From: JAFGXT01 sp963677165
GTDB taxonomy: Bacteria; Verrucomicrobiota; Lentisphaeria; Victivallales; SZUA-371
Assembly (NCBI GenBank): GCA_963677165.2
Contig: CAXXSX010000002.1
Span: 5,146,001 to 5,210,000 of the forward strand
Length of the DNA stretch: 64,000 nt
Reading direction: 5' to 3'
The translations under genes and the position numbers were made by a program. Positions 1 through 8,349 of the stretch are shown piece after piece. The notes beneath the pieces are model-generated. The model was not told the DNA's origin. It did no database searches and saw nothing but the letters and a program-made list of their open reading frames with translations. Every line of letters begins with the position of its first letter. Position 1 is the stretch's first letter.

Positions 1-2
1 AG

Positions 3-893
3 GAAGTACAGCAGAAACTGGTTGCGTTTTCCGATGCGAAAAATGTCGGCACTGTCGGACTTGGCGATGCCAATGTTGCGCTTGGTACTCTAACCTACCA
101 GAACACCATGCAGAGTACTGCCGGTTCCGTCAGCATGAGCATGACCGGACGCGGCGACGGCAATAACGATACTGTGCTGTATCGCGATGAAGTCCTGCCG
201 CTGCCGATCATCTATTCCGATGCGGAAATTGATGCCAGATATCAGTATGCCGGTATGCGCGGTGTCTATGGTTCCGGCGTTCAGTCCGTTTCCCTCGATA
301 CTTCCATTCTCGAAGAAGATTCCAGAAATATTGGTGAAAAACTGGAAGACCTTGTTCTTGTCGGCGGCGGTGATTTCAGTTACGGCAGTGAACAGATTTA
401 CGGTTACACTACCGCGCCGTATCGCGCCAATTCCACCAACTCCAAGCCGATTTCAAAAGCATGGTCTGACTCATCAATTACTTATGATGAAGTATCGACC
501 GATGTCGGTAACGCATTGTGGGGGCTGAAAAACCTTGGTTTTGATGGTCCATTCAATCTGTATATCCCAACTCTGTTTCAGCCGTGCCTGGCGAACTTTG
601 TCAACGAAAATTATCGCGACGCAACCTGGCTCGACGCGTTGATGAAGCAGTATGGACCGCTGGGGCTGAAAACCATCAAGACCGCTCACCGCATGCCGGT
701 GAATAATATCACGATGGTTCAGATGAGTACCGGTACCATCAAGATTGTCGATGGTTTTGGCCCGACTGTGATTACATGGAAGACTGAGGATAAACTTGCA
801 ACCAAGTTCAAGTTGATCTGTATGCAGATTCCGAAAATCTACAGCAGCTATTCCAAGAAGTGCGGCGTATGGCATGCCAAGGTTGCGGGTTAA
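3..893 (+). CDS. Probable phage major capsid protein (5' end outside window)
   Basis: The frame is open from base 3, so the gene starts left of the window; the first ATG at 108 is internal. The visible 296 residues contain LYRDEVLPLPIIYSD, then DARYQYAG and a long alpha/beta region ending KKCGVWHAKVAG. The order of segments (acidic region, LDTSILEEDSRNIGEKLEDLVLVGGG, PFNLYIP, MPVNNITMVQ) resembles encapsulin/HK97-fold shell proteins, in which the middle helix is followed by a stored-nucleotide-like loop and P-domain strands. Position directly before connector and tail genes supports a capsid role. Family name is inferred; it could be another structural shell protein. Confidence 0.65.
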   Translation, partial: EVQQKLVAFSDAKNVGTVGLGDANVALGTLTYQNTMQSTAGSVSMSMTGRGDGNNDTVLYRDEVLPLPIIYSDAEIDARYQYAGMRGVYGSGVQSVSLDTSILEEDSRNIGEKLEDLVLVGGGDFSYGSEQIYGYTTAPYRANSTNSKPISKAWSDSSITYDEVSTDVGNALWGLKNLGFDGPFNLYIPTLFQPCLANFVNENYRDATWLDALMKQYGPLGLKTIKTAHRMPVNNITMVQMSTGTIKIVDGFGPTVITWKTEDKLATKFKLICMQIPKIYSSYSKKCGVWHAKVAG

Positions 894-898
894 GGCTA

Positions 899-932
899 TA
901 ACGGTGCCGCCTGAAAACGACGGCAACCGTTA
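899..932 (+). promoter_or_regulatory. Hairpin between capsid gene and next gene
   Basis: TAACGGTGCCG (899-909) pairs with CGGCAACCGTTA (921-932) with one bulged base and an 11-base loop. No U-tract follows; the ribosome binding site TAAGGAG of the next gene begins at the last bases of the stem. It may protect the capsid mRNA 3' end or reduce read-through into the less abundant downstream proteins. This role is inferred from position. Confidence 0.5.
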
Positions 933-945
933 AGGAGATGATAAA

Positions 946-1560
946 ATGTCTTTTACGATTTCTGTAAAAAGTTCCATCAATGTCGATGGTGATATTTCCG
1001 GGCAGGTTTCAAGCGGATCATCCGAAGTACAGAGCGATCAGTTATTGCAGAGTTATCCGGATGAAACCGTTGATGCCGTTTCTTCCGGTACTTTAAGTAC
1101 GCGTACTTCCGAAACCGAAGGGGTACTAACTGTTACCGGACATGATTTTGATAGCAGCGACGTGATTGCTGTATTCTGGGAAGGCGGTATTCGGTACGAC
1201 GTTGAGATTTCCGCTGTCGATACCGATACTATTACATTTTCCGGTGGTTCCGGCGATGACTTGCCTGATGCGGCAACCGAAGTGACCGTAAGCAAGAGCA
1301 TTGCGATCGATGCGGCACTCGACTGCGATAACCTTACTGTTCTGGCTGCTGGGGGTAATACTGCTCAGCTTTACAGTTTTATCAACAGTGCCGGTTCTTC
1401 CGCTTATGCGTCTGAACCGGGAGCCAATCAGAAAACCCTGTGGTGGAATGGTATGGCAACCAATCCGCTTGCAGGTGTTACACTGGTCTCGGTTAATGTT
1501 TACAATAAAAGCACGTCTACAGAGGCTTCCGCTTGCCTGTGGCTGGGCTATAACAACTGA
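946..1560 (+). CDS. Phage structural protein of unknown function (possible head decoration)
   Basis: A 204-residue acidic, Ser/Thr/Gly-rich protein preceded by a clear TAAGGAGATGATAAA ribosome binding site. It is predicted mostly beta: a middle block (about residues 58-115) reads like an Ig/IPT-like sandwich (VLTVTGHDFDSSDVIAVFW), followed by a second beta-rich block to the C-terminus. Immediately after the capsid gene, this is where many siphophages keep a decoration or minor head protein. I do not recognise the family. Confidence 0.5.
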   Translation: MSFTISVKSSINVDGDISGQVSSGSSEVQSDQLLQSYPDETVDAVSSGTLSTRTSETEGVLTVTGHDFDSSDVIAVFWEGGIRYDVEISAVDTDTITFSGGSGDDLPDAATEVTVSKSIAIDAALDCDNLTVLAAGGNTAQLYSFINSAGSSAYASEPGANQKTLWWNGMATNPLAGVTLVSVNVYNKSTSTEASACLWLGYNN

Positions 1561-1571
1561 CGGAGATAATA

Positions 1572-1964
1572 ATGTCGGAACGATGCACAAGCGATGAAGT
1601 ACTGGCGGTTATGTCCGTTTTGGATGTGCCGGATAATGCTGATTTGTCCGCGTTTATTGCTGTTGCTTCTCCGTATGTGGATGATATTGAGGATAAGGAT
1701 CATTCACGAATGACCGATGCAAAACTGAAATCAGTTGAACGCTACCTGGCGGCGCATTTTGCCGCTTTGCGCTATAAGCATTCACAGGAAACCAAAATTG
1801 GCGACCAGAAAGCATCGGATCGCTACGACATTCCGCTCAGTACCGGTTTTAAATCAACGTATTATGGACAACAGGCTTGTAAGCTTGATTTGACTAAAAC
1901 CTTGGAACAGATCGATCTGACTTCTTACTCGTTCAGTTCCGATTGTGTGGAGTTGAATAAATGA
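1572..1964 (+). CDS. Probable head-tail connector (adaptor) protein
   Basis: 130 residues, largely helical, with the pattern of gp6-like head-tail adaptors: short helices around DEVLAVMSVLDVPDNADLS, an acidic stretch, then VERYLAAHFAALRY, a polar tail with YYGQQACKLD. RBS CGGAGATAATA precedes the ATG. The last codons overlap the next gene by 4 bases, the usual arrangement for co-translated neck proteins. Assignment is based on size, position and the LAAHFAALRY helix, so moderate. Confidence 0.5.
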   Translation: MSERCTSDEVLAVMSVLDVPDNADLSAFIAVASPYVDDIEDKDHSRMTDAKLKSVERYLAAHFAALRYKHSQETKIGDQKASDRYDIPLSTGFKSTYYGQQACKLDLTKTLEQIDLTSYSFSSDCVELNK

Positions 1965-2320
1965 CAGTTCAGTATACCAGAAATATGCATCAGGATTTTA
2001 TATACTGGGAATATCTTTGCGCTGATTCAGCCGGTGGAGTTAAATGCAAATCGCCGGTTGAGATAAAAGGACGGCAGGATACCGAATATGTCGTTGGCTC
2101 CAATGAGGATGGACAGGAAACTTTGAACCGGGCTTCCCTGATACTGAGCCAGCCGGTAAAAACTCAGAGCTTCATAAAAGAAGGACTCATTAAGGATTTG
2201 GATGATCCTGATGCCGACCCACAGGAAATTGATGATGCATGGAGCATTAACCAGTACATCGAAACCTGGTCAACCAATGGAATTGTACGCCAGTCAACGG
2301 CAAGGATAATGAAAAAATGA
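1961..2320 (+). CDS. Phage neck protein, hypothetical (head-closure position)
   Basis: 119 residues overlapping its neighbours on both sides by 4 bases (ATGA junctions). N-terminal MTVQYTRNMHQDFIYWEY then a beta-rich middle (PVEIKGRQDTEYVVGSNEDGQE) typical in size and composition of head-closure/stopper proteins, which seal the connector after packaging. No specific motif proves this; the call rests on the order connector - this gene - gp10-like - tail terminator. Confidence 0.45.
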   Translation: MTVQYTRNMHQDFIYWEYLCADSAGGVKCKSPVEIKGRQDTEYVVGSNEDGQETLNRASLILSQPVKTQSFIKEGLIKDLDDPDADPQEIDDAWSINQYIETWSTNGIVRQSTARIMKK

Positions 2321-2760
2321 TTGCTTTTGATTTAACAGGTATTGATCAGTGTTGTAAAATGGCGGAACGCTATTTTAATAAACAGCTTTCCGCTGCCATG
2401 CATTCTACTATTCGCGGGGCCAGGATGGTGCGCTCATTTGCCAACGATAATATCACTCCGGTCGATACCGGACTTATGGTCAATACCAGCTATGAGTCCA
2501 ATGTCTATCTCTCGGTCGAGTGCGTCGGCGCTCAAATTGTCTATCCGCAGCCGTATGCCATCTGGGTTGAACTTAATCCACAGGGATACCTGCATGGACA
2601 GCCCTATAACGTCAAACATTCTGATGATATTCAGTCTGGACGTGATCACTCCAGGCGACCGGGCGAACGTGACCACTTTCTTACGACTTCGGTAATGGTT
2701 AAAAAAAATGAAGTATACCAGTTAATTAAAAGGACCGCGCAACGTGTATCAATTGGCTGA
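2317..2760 (+). CDS. HK97 gp10-like tail completion/minor tail protein
   Basis: 147 residues. The motif ITPVDTGLMVNTSYESN followed by YPQPYAIWVELNPQGY is the classic gp10-like pattern (P-DTG-L and Y-A--V-). These proteins act at the head-tail joining stage. The C-terminal region carries RPGERDHFLTTSVMV, also typical (a residue pair HFLT for F/L-R). It overlaps the upstream gene by 4 bases and the next gene (which starts with GTG) by 17 bases. Confidence 0.65.
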   Translation: MIAFDLTGIDQCCKMAERYFNKQLSAAMHSTIRGARMVRSFANDNITPVDTGLMVNTSYESNVYLSVECVGAQIVYPQPYAIWVELNPQGYLHGQPYNVKHSDDIQSGRDHSRRPGERDHFLTTSVMVKKNEVYQLIKRTAQRVSIG

Positions 2761-3154
2761 ACATATCTGTCTTTACCTTGAAGCAAATGGCATTGGCAAT
2801 TACTCCGCTGAATCCGGAAATACGATTTTTCGCAATCAACTTCCGACCGAACCGGATAAGTGTGTAATGGTTGCTGATATCGGCGGAAAACCGTTGCTTA
2901 CCGCCTCGACTGTTGCGGGAAATTTCTTTAATTTCAATATTACCGTCAGGGGCAAAAAAGGTGAAAGCGGCTATGACTCCGCTCAGCTTCTGGCAAATGA
3001 AATTTATGAACTGCTGAAACTGAAACTTAAAATCGTCGTCGAAACCGTCACATACTACAACATTCGCGCTGTTACCGATGTGAAACCGGCTGGAATGGAT
3101 AAAAACCGCCGGCCTCATTTTTTTATTGCTTTTACCGGACTATACACAACCTAA
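2744..3154 (+). CDS. Tail terminator-like protein (GTG start)
   Basis: 136 residues starting at a GTG at 2744, inside the end of the preceding gene, with AAAAGGA about ten bases upstream. The body reads NTIFRNQLPTEPDKCVMVADIGG then FNFNITVRGKKGESGYDSAQLLANEIYELL, the arrangement of small tail terminators/minor capsid proteins (a short N-terminal helix, an edge strand with P--PD, and a helix after the R-rich strand). They cap the growing tail tube. Position before the tube gene agrees. Confidence 0.55.
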   Translation: MYQLAEHICLYLEANGIGNYSAESGNTIFRNQLPTEPDKCVMVADIGGKPLLTASTVAGNFFNFNITVRGKKGESGYDSAQLLANEIYELLKLKLKIVVETVTYYNIRAVTDVKPAGMDKNRRPHFFIAFTGLYTT

Positions 3155-3171
3155 AACAGGAGATATGCAAC

Positions 3172-3612
3172 ATGCAAACCGTACAAATTTTCGGCGCTCA
3201 ATTTGCCGCCAGCGGCGTAACGCTAAAAAAAGCTATTTCGGCGACCCTTCCAGGTGTGGAAACGGAAGAGGGAGTTCCAAGTGTAACCGCAGCAAACACA
3301 ACGGTAGTTACCAAGGAGCCGCCAACGCTCTATAAATGGGGTGATGTTGAAGCTACGTTCGACATGTCTATGTTCGACACTCTCCAGAAGCTTGTTACCA
3401 GCAAGACAAGATCAACCAGGAATATGGAATGGACGATTACCTATCCGGAAGTTGGAACCCTTAATAACTACTGGGCGCGGGTGAAATCCGTTTCACCTGA
3501 AAACGCCTCGGCTGAAACCAATAATCACCGCGTTGTGTGCCGCGCGATTTTGGAATTTTGCGGCAATGACAATGATGGCAATGAAGTTTCTCCAGACTTC
3601 TCCGCTTCTTAA
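3172..3612 (+). CDS. Probable major tail tube protein
   Basis: 146 residues with a strong RBS (AGGAGATATGCAAC). Beta-rich, with no membrane or signal segment; ends in a flexible acidic Ser-rich tail (GNEVSPDFSAS). It lies between the tail terminator and the frameshifted chaperone pair, exactly where siphophages encode the tube subunit, and its size suits a short-form tube protein. No motif is diagnostic. Confidence 0.55.
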   Translation: MQTVQIFGAQFAASGVTLKKAISATLPGVETEEGVPSVTAANTTVVTKEPPTLYKWGDVEATFDMSMFDTLQKLVTSKTRSTRNMEWTITYPEVGTLNNYWARVKSVSPENASAETNNHRVVCRAILEFCGNDNDGNEVSPDFSAS

Positions 3613-3639
3613 TTAAAACCATAAAAAGGAACTACAAAC

Positions 3640-3939
3640 ATGTTTAATATCAATCTTGGCGAAAAATATGGCAATGTCGTATTCAACCGTTCATACCAGT
3701 CTCCGCGCGAACGTATCGAAATGGAGAAAAAAGAAAAATCAGGTTCTCTTAGCCTTGAAGATCAGGTTGACCTGTTTGTGAAATGTATTCGACGCGAAAA
3801 CGGCGATCCGGCGTTCTCTAAAGATGAACTGCTCGACGATGGTGTGCTGTTTGATAAACTTGATACTGAAACCGAAGCAGGTGAAATAGCTGAATTCGAA
3901 GAACGCAAAAAAAAATTAAAAGCTCTCCAGAAGCGGTAA
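3640..3939 (+). CDS. Tail assembly chaperone, upstream frame (lambda gpG-like)
   Basis: 99 residues, highly charged and helical in the C-terminal half, ending ERKKKLKALQKR. Chaperones of this type bind and help assemble the tape measure protein. The start is preceded by AAAAGGAACTACAAAC. A run of nine A (3907-3915) near its end gives a -1 slippery site; the -1 frame is open from there through the next reading frame. Order tube - this gene - tape measure matches the gpG/gpGT position in long-tailed phages. Confidence 0.65.
   Translation: MFNINLGEKYGNVVFNRSYQSPRERIEMEKKEKSGSLSLEDQVDLFVKCIRRENGDPAFSKDELLDDGVLFDKLDTETEAGEIAEFEERKKKLKALQKR
3907..3915 (+). promoter_or_regulatory. -1 programmed ribosomal frameshift site
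   Basis: Nine consecutive A bases. In the zero frame the codons are AAA AAA AAA TTA; heptamer A AAA AAA at 3909-3915 fits X XXY YYZ. After a -1 slip the next codon is ATT and the frame stays open (ATT AAA AGC TCT CCA GAA GCG) into the downstream frame, which lacks its own RBS and has only a TTG or ATG internal start. This predicts a minor fusion of about 227 residues, as in lambda gpGT. Confidence 0.7.
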
Positions 3940-4322
3940 TACGACTCCGGCTGGCATTGATGCTCGGAAAATTCCCATCCGAGATCGATGCCATGCCAAT
4001 TGAAGATTATTTCGATCTATGCGCCCTGCTTTCACTGGAACCGGACCCATCCGCAAAACTTGATCTTAGCCTGGCTAAAATAATTTGTGCGCTGGCGGCA
4101 CTCGGGGGAGAAAAAAATATCAATATCTATCAAATTGCACCGTGGCTGAAACTAGGAATGGGAGGAGGTATTGAGGATGAAATTTTTCAACAGCTTGATG
4201 AAGGGAAAAACATGGATGAAATCATCGAAAGCCCGGAAATAAAAGAATACAACCGCAAGGTTGGTGCTGCTATGGGAAAACAATTGGAGTCTATCTGTAA
4301 TGCCGCAAATAAGCGCAAATAA
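3915..4322 (+). CDS. Tail assembly chaperone, -1 frame extension (lambda gpT-like)
   Basis: This frame is entered by -1 slippage at 3909-3915; an independent start would have to be TTG at 3957 or ATG at 3960 with no ribosome binding site. About 135 residues: LMLGKFPSEIDAMPIEDYFDLCALL, then an alpha-helical part with a Gly-rich turn (LGMGGGIEDE) and a basic tail NAANKRK. In gpGT fusions the T part recruits tail tube subunits to the tape measure. The 3' end overlaps the tape measure start by 23 bases. Confidence 0.65.
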   Translation: MKSSPEAVIRLRLALMLGKFPSEIDAMPIEDYFDLCALLSLEPDPSAKLDLSLAKIICALAALGGEKNINIYQIAPWLKLGMGGGIEDEIFQQLDEGKNMDEIIESPEIKEYNRKVGAAMGKQLESICNAANKRK

Positions 4323-6711
4323 CGAACAACTTGGTACGCTTACCACGGTTTTCGCCGCTGATCTTTCCACTCTGAAAAGATCGGTACTGCGCGAATACCC
4401 GAAAATACTGAACCAAGCTCGACAAACAGCACGGAACTTTAAAATTCCGGTTGGTTCTTCTGTATCCGCCGCTTCTATGGGATTGAGCCGTGCCGCAGGG
4501 GAACGGATAGGACGTTCCTTTGCTTCTTCCGTAATCAGCGGTATGCGGCATGAAATGCGCCACGGTATGTTATCCGCCGCACCTGAATTCCGCTTTGTTC
4601 GTGATCGTTTTTTTGCTGGAATGCGACCACGGAAAACTGCCGGGCAATATTTGGGGGCTGACTATTTCCGGGAAATATTCCGCGACCGGCATAAATTGTA
4701 TCTGAGCGCTGCGAAAGAACAACAACGGTTATCCGCCGCACGTCCTATTCCGCTTCTTGGACCTGGTATTGATCCTGCAACGCCGGACCCAGAAACTATT
4801 AATAATATGCGCGGACGAAAAGCGTTTGATCAACGTTTCGGTTCAAGTAGAAGTGCACGCAACTTTCAAGCGTTTAATCGACGCTTTCAACGGGCTACTG
4901 GAGATATAAGGGTATTTACCGGACAACTTGAAAAAGCATCCACCTCATTGATGAAAGTCGGGGCTGGGATATCGTTTGCAAGTCTTAGCCTCGGTATGTT
5001 CTCCAAGTCTTCCATTATGGCTTCTTCGCGCTTTACTGAATGGCAGAATGTGTTCAGACAATCCTATAAATCCGTTCTTCCGCAGGCTTCCGCTGCCATG
5101 CATAAATTTGCCAAAGACTTCGACCTGTCCATGCAGACCGCTCAGTATACCGTCGGCGATGTTGGCGAACTGCTTACCGGAATTGGATTTTCTGAACGTA
5201 TGGCCCTTAATATGTCTATGAGATTAAATCGCGCCGTCGCTGATATTGTTTCGTTCCGCAATATCGAAGGCGGCGGCGCATTTCCCAGTGGTATACAACG
5301 CGCTTCCCATGCTGGCTTTATGGCAATGATGGGAAATTCACGGTCTGCCAAAATCCTTGGTATCGCGATTAGGCAAACCTCTCCGGAATTCCGCAAGCTG
5401 GAAAAGTCTATTATGGCTTCGACAGGCGTTACGCTGCAGCAGGCACGAGCCTTGGCTGTACTGCATGAAATTGAACGCCAGTCACGTTATGCTACCGGTG
5501 ACTATACCAGAACCCAGTATTCGTTTGCCAATAGTCTCAGGCGCGTATCCGAACGCCTGATCGATATGCGGGCAGCATTTGGTTCCCTGATGATTCGCGG
5601 ACTCAATCTTAACTGGATTCTTACCGGGATTGGATACGGAATACAATATATCACCAAGGCGATTCAGGGGATGCCGTGGGGATTGCGTACCATTCTTGGA
5701 CTTACTACTGCTTTGGCTATTTCAATCGGACCACTTATTGTCGGACTCGGTATGATTGGATTCAGTATTTCAGGAATTCTGAAAGGCGGAGCCGCTTTAA
5801 TTGCTATCTGGCCCAAGATTTCAGCATTTTTCGGCATTTTCTCCGCAGGATTTAAGGCTGGTGGAATTGCCGGCGCTGTAGGAACAATTGGACGCGGCAT
5901 AATGGTTGCTCTTCCTGCCGTTAGCTTGTTTGTTGCTAAATTTACCGCTATAGCATTCCTGTTTACACAGATTTTTAAAATTTTCGAATCCATCGGCAGG
6001 GAAATTTCAGCATGGAAACTATTTAATCTTAAGCCAGACAGACAACAGTATGTTCGCGCGTCTAGCCCCCTGGATTGGCGGCCCAGTAGAACCATGACCA
6101 CCGATGCACAGAAGAAAATTCTCGGTATTGACCGCTATTCCCCGCTGATTGGAAAATTAACGTCCGGTAGCGCTACGCTGTTTACCCCCGGTCCAATGAC
6201 AATGTCAAAAGACGGTACGCTTCAAAAACAGAAATTTACCGGTAGTCAGCGGATGAGCAAAAATGGAGTATTTTCTAGTTTGTTGCTATCCTGGTCTGAG
6301 TATCTGCGGGGTAATTTTTCTACCGATACAGACATGCGCAAGTATATAGCTCGACAAATGGCTTCCGGCAAACCTGTGTCCATTAGTCAATTATCTAAAA
6401 TGGCAACAAATACAATTCCAGATCGAGTTGCGCGTAGAATGGCGAAAAATGCCGGACTTAACACACAGGAACTTAACAAGCCGGTGAGAATTTCCAAACC
6501 GTTCGCTGAGAATGAAGCCGCCAACGGTTTGGCTCGTTACGCACAGGCAGCCCTCTTTGGTACAGCGGAAGGGATCAAGGCAATTAACACCAATCCAATA
6601 AAAGAAACAAAATCAGAGAAGCTGCTTAGCCAGATCGAAAAAAATACCAGGAAGAATAAATCAACCAGCGGAAGTTTCGGAAACGGTAATGTCGGCGTTA
6701 CGGATTTATAG
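4300..6711 (+). CDS. Tail tape measure protein
   Basis: 803 residues if started at ATG 4300, which has GGAG ten bases upstream; an ATG at 4261 in frame lies deep in the chaperone gene without an RBS. The protein is Arg/Ala-rich and helical at the N-terminus, then has a hydrophobic block of several predicted membrane-like helices (around residues 465-575, GLRTILGLTTALAISIGPLIVGL and VALPAVSLFVAKFTAIAFL), a usual feature of tape measure proteins that form the DNA channel on ejection. Longest gene of the tail module and directly after the frameshifted chaperones. Confidence 0.8.
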   Translation: MPQISANNEQLGTLTTVFAADLSTLKRSVLREYPKILNQARQTARNFKIPVGSSVSAASMGLSRAAGERIGRSFASSVISGMRHEMRHGMLSAAPEFRFVRDRFFAGMRPRKTAGQYLGADYFREIFRDRHKLYLSAAKEQQRLSAARPIPLLGPGIDPATPDPETINNMRGRKAFDQRFGSSRSARNFQAFNRRFQRATGDIRVFTGQLEKASTSLMKVGAGISFASLSLGMFSKSSIMASSRFTEWQNVFRQSYKSVLPQASAAMHKFAKDFDLSMQTAQYTVGDVGELLTGIGFSERMALNMSMRLNRAVADIVSFRNIEGGGAFPSGIQRASHAGFMAMMGNSRSAKILGIAIRQTSPEFRKLEKSIMASTGVTLQQARALAVLHEIERQSRYATGDYTRTQYSFANSLRRVSERLIDMRAAFGSLMIRGLNLNWILTGIGYGIQYITKAIQGMPWGLRTILGLTTALAISIGPLIVGLGMIGFSISGILKGGAALIAIWPKISAFFGIFSAGFKAGGIAGAVGTIGRGIMVALPAVSLFVAKFTAIAFLFTQIFKIFESIGREISAWKLFNLKPDRQQYVRASSPLDWRPSRTMTTDAQKKILGIDRYSPLIGKLTSGSATLFTPGPMTMSKDGTLQKQKFTGSQRMSKNGVFSSLLLSWSEYLRGNFSTDTDMRKYIARQMASGKPVSISQLSKMATNTIPDRVARRMAKNAGLNTQELNKPVRISKPFAENEAANGLARYAQAALFGTAEGIKAINTNPIKETKSEKLLSQIEKNTRKNKSTSGSFGNGNVGVTDL

Positions 6712-6722
6712 GAGATGCAATA

Positions 6723-7820
6723 ATGCAGTTAAGTGAAGCAATAACGGGATATCAAATTGTTAATTTCAACCAGAATTTTAACCAGAATACAGCCGAAATA
6801 ACTGCTACTTATAAGTTGGTAGTTAATCCAAAATACGTATGGGCAACTGATGATAACGGCTATAATGCCGGGATCATGAAATTAATTGACTCTACGTATC
6901 TTCCAAAGATAGGCGCACAACCTGCGATAATTCCAACTACTTATAAAAACGCTTATTTTGTCCTTACTCGCATGCGACCGTTCCTGATTACCGAAAACGA
7001 GATACGCACACTCTATATGGAATGTACCTATCAGGCGGAGGGGTTGAATTATCTCAGCGTAAACAGCTCCGATTACAAATGCCGCATGATCGACTTTCAT
7101 CGCGATACCACCGACTATGAATTGCAGACCGATAAGGCTTTTGCCGGAAACGATGATTTTTCGAATGATACAAACTATACCAAAAATACGGACCGGTCTG
7201 TGCCAATTACAAACTCCGCTTCTGATGCCCTCCAGGACGGACTGGCGGTAGTGAAACCAATGACCACGATGCAGCTTACCTTTATGGTTCCTCAGAGTTA
7301 TTTTGATACCAGTCTGCTTGATAAATACGATTGCAGTATCAATTCAAAGGAGATCACCATCTGTGGAAAAAAAATTCAATCCCACGCTGGATTCATGACC
7401 GTGAAAAATATTACAGCCCTGAACTCACATAGTTCAAGTAATACTGGATTTCTGAAATTTATTCTGGAAATTCGTGTAAAACAGGGAAATAACGGTAGTT
7501 CTGGATGGGGGAATCTTACTCCGCCTGATACCTGGGATAAATGGCCCCTTGATCAGGGGTTTCGAGTTCGCAAAACATCCGACAGTAAACTTTACCCGAT
7601 TACAAACGGTATGGTTAAAACTGGAAGTATAAGCGATACTACCGATGAAACCCCGGTGAATGATCCGGTGCGTCTGCTGAATGGTACAATTCACCCATCC
7701 GTATATGATCCAACCCAGAAAGATAAGGCTGTATGGCTCTATTACCGGGTGCAGCGACAATATGAATGGGGAGTCGATCAGAAAATTTATTTCCCATCTC
7801 AAATAACCGGAGGTTCATAA
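6723..7820 (+). CDS. Tail protein after tape measure, probable distal tail/hub component
   Basis: 365 residues, beta-rich and without low complexity, with RBS AGGAGATGCA. The start reads MQLSEAITGYQIVNFNQNFNQN. It occupies the slot of the distal tail protein or hub in siphophages, but I see no Dit or Tal signature. The strong aromatic content (YWATDDNGYNAG, WLYYRVQRQYEWG) fits a protein that forms rigid rings or contacts. Treated as structural by position. Confidence 0.45.
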   Translation: MQLSEAITGYQIVNFNQNFNQNTAEITATYKLVVNPKYVWATDDNGYNAGIMKLIDSTYLPKIGAQPAIIPTTYKNAYFVLTRMRPFLITENEIRTLYMECTYQAEGLNYLSVNSSDYKCRMIDFHRDTTDYELQTDKAFAGNDDFSNDTNYTKNTDRSVPITNSASDALQDGLAVVKPMTTMQLTFMVPQSYFDTSLLDKYDCSINSKEITICGKKIQSHAGFMTVKNITALNSHSSSNTGFLKFILEIRVKQGNNGSSGWGNLTPPDTWDKWPLDQGFRVRKTSDSKLYPITNGMVKTGSISDTTDETPVNDPVRLLNGTIHPSVYDPTQKDKAVWLYYRVQRQYEWGVDQKIYFPSQITGGS

Positions 7821-7821
7821 A

Positions 7822-8349
7822 ATGAAAAAAGCATGGATGCTGGGAGATGCCGGAAGAGCAAAAGTGCAACGGCTCGTTCGACAGGATCGGCGGAATTCAA
7901 TTGGACAAAAAAATTACTCTCACAGAAACTCTTCTGCTGCTTCATCTGATCTGTATGCTGGATATTTCGTCTGCCAGCCGGTAGTTGATACTTCCGGGGA
8001 CGAACCGGTATACAAAATCAAAGTAATCGACGGCGGCAATACGAACAATACCATTTGCGGACGTATCGTTATCGGAAATCAAACATTTGATGTAGATGTA
8101 ACTGAATTTGAAATCGAAGTTCCAAGTGAAGGAGCAACGGAACATGTTATCGTTGCTTATGTCTATTATGATGCTGAATCAGAAGGATATAGTGTCGGAC
8201 TCCAGGATTTGGAGGAAATACCAAATCCGTTTCCGGATAACACCGTGTACTATGAACTTTCCAATTATACTATCGATAGCGAGGCTTTTTCAGTTTCTCA
8301 GGTATGGCAGAATGGAACAATCTACACTAACAGGGACTACTGGACATGA
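7822..8349 (+). CDS. Phage tail-associated protein, hypothetical
   Basis: 175 residues, starts one base after the stop of the previous gene, with CCGGAGGTTCATAAA as RBS in that gene's end. N-terminal 45 residues are basic and Ser-rich, the rest an acidic beta-rich domain (YKIKVIDGGNTNNTICGRI). Similar short proteins sit between hub and baseplate wedge genes in many siphophages. Function not recognised. Confidence 0.4.
   Translation: MKKAWMLGDAGRAKVQRLVRQDRRNSIGQKNYSHRNSSAASSDLYAGYFVCQPVVDTSGDEPVYKIKVIDGGNTNNTICGRIVIGNQTFDVDVTEFEIEVPSEGATEHVIVAYVYYDAESEGYSVGLQDLEEIPNPFPDNTVYYELSNYTIDSEAFSVSQVWQNGTIYTNRDYWT

Noticed and set aside
474..926. 150-codon frame on the - strand opposite the capsid gene
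   Set aside because: Antisense shadow of a strong structural gene, no RBS, Cys/His-rich artificial composition.
1126..1590. 154-codon - strand frame opposite the structural gene at 946
   Set aside because: No RBS, opposes the consistent late operon, low-quality composition.
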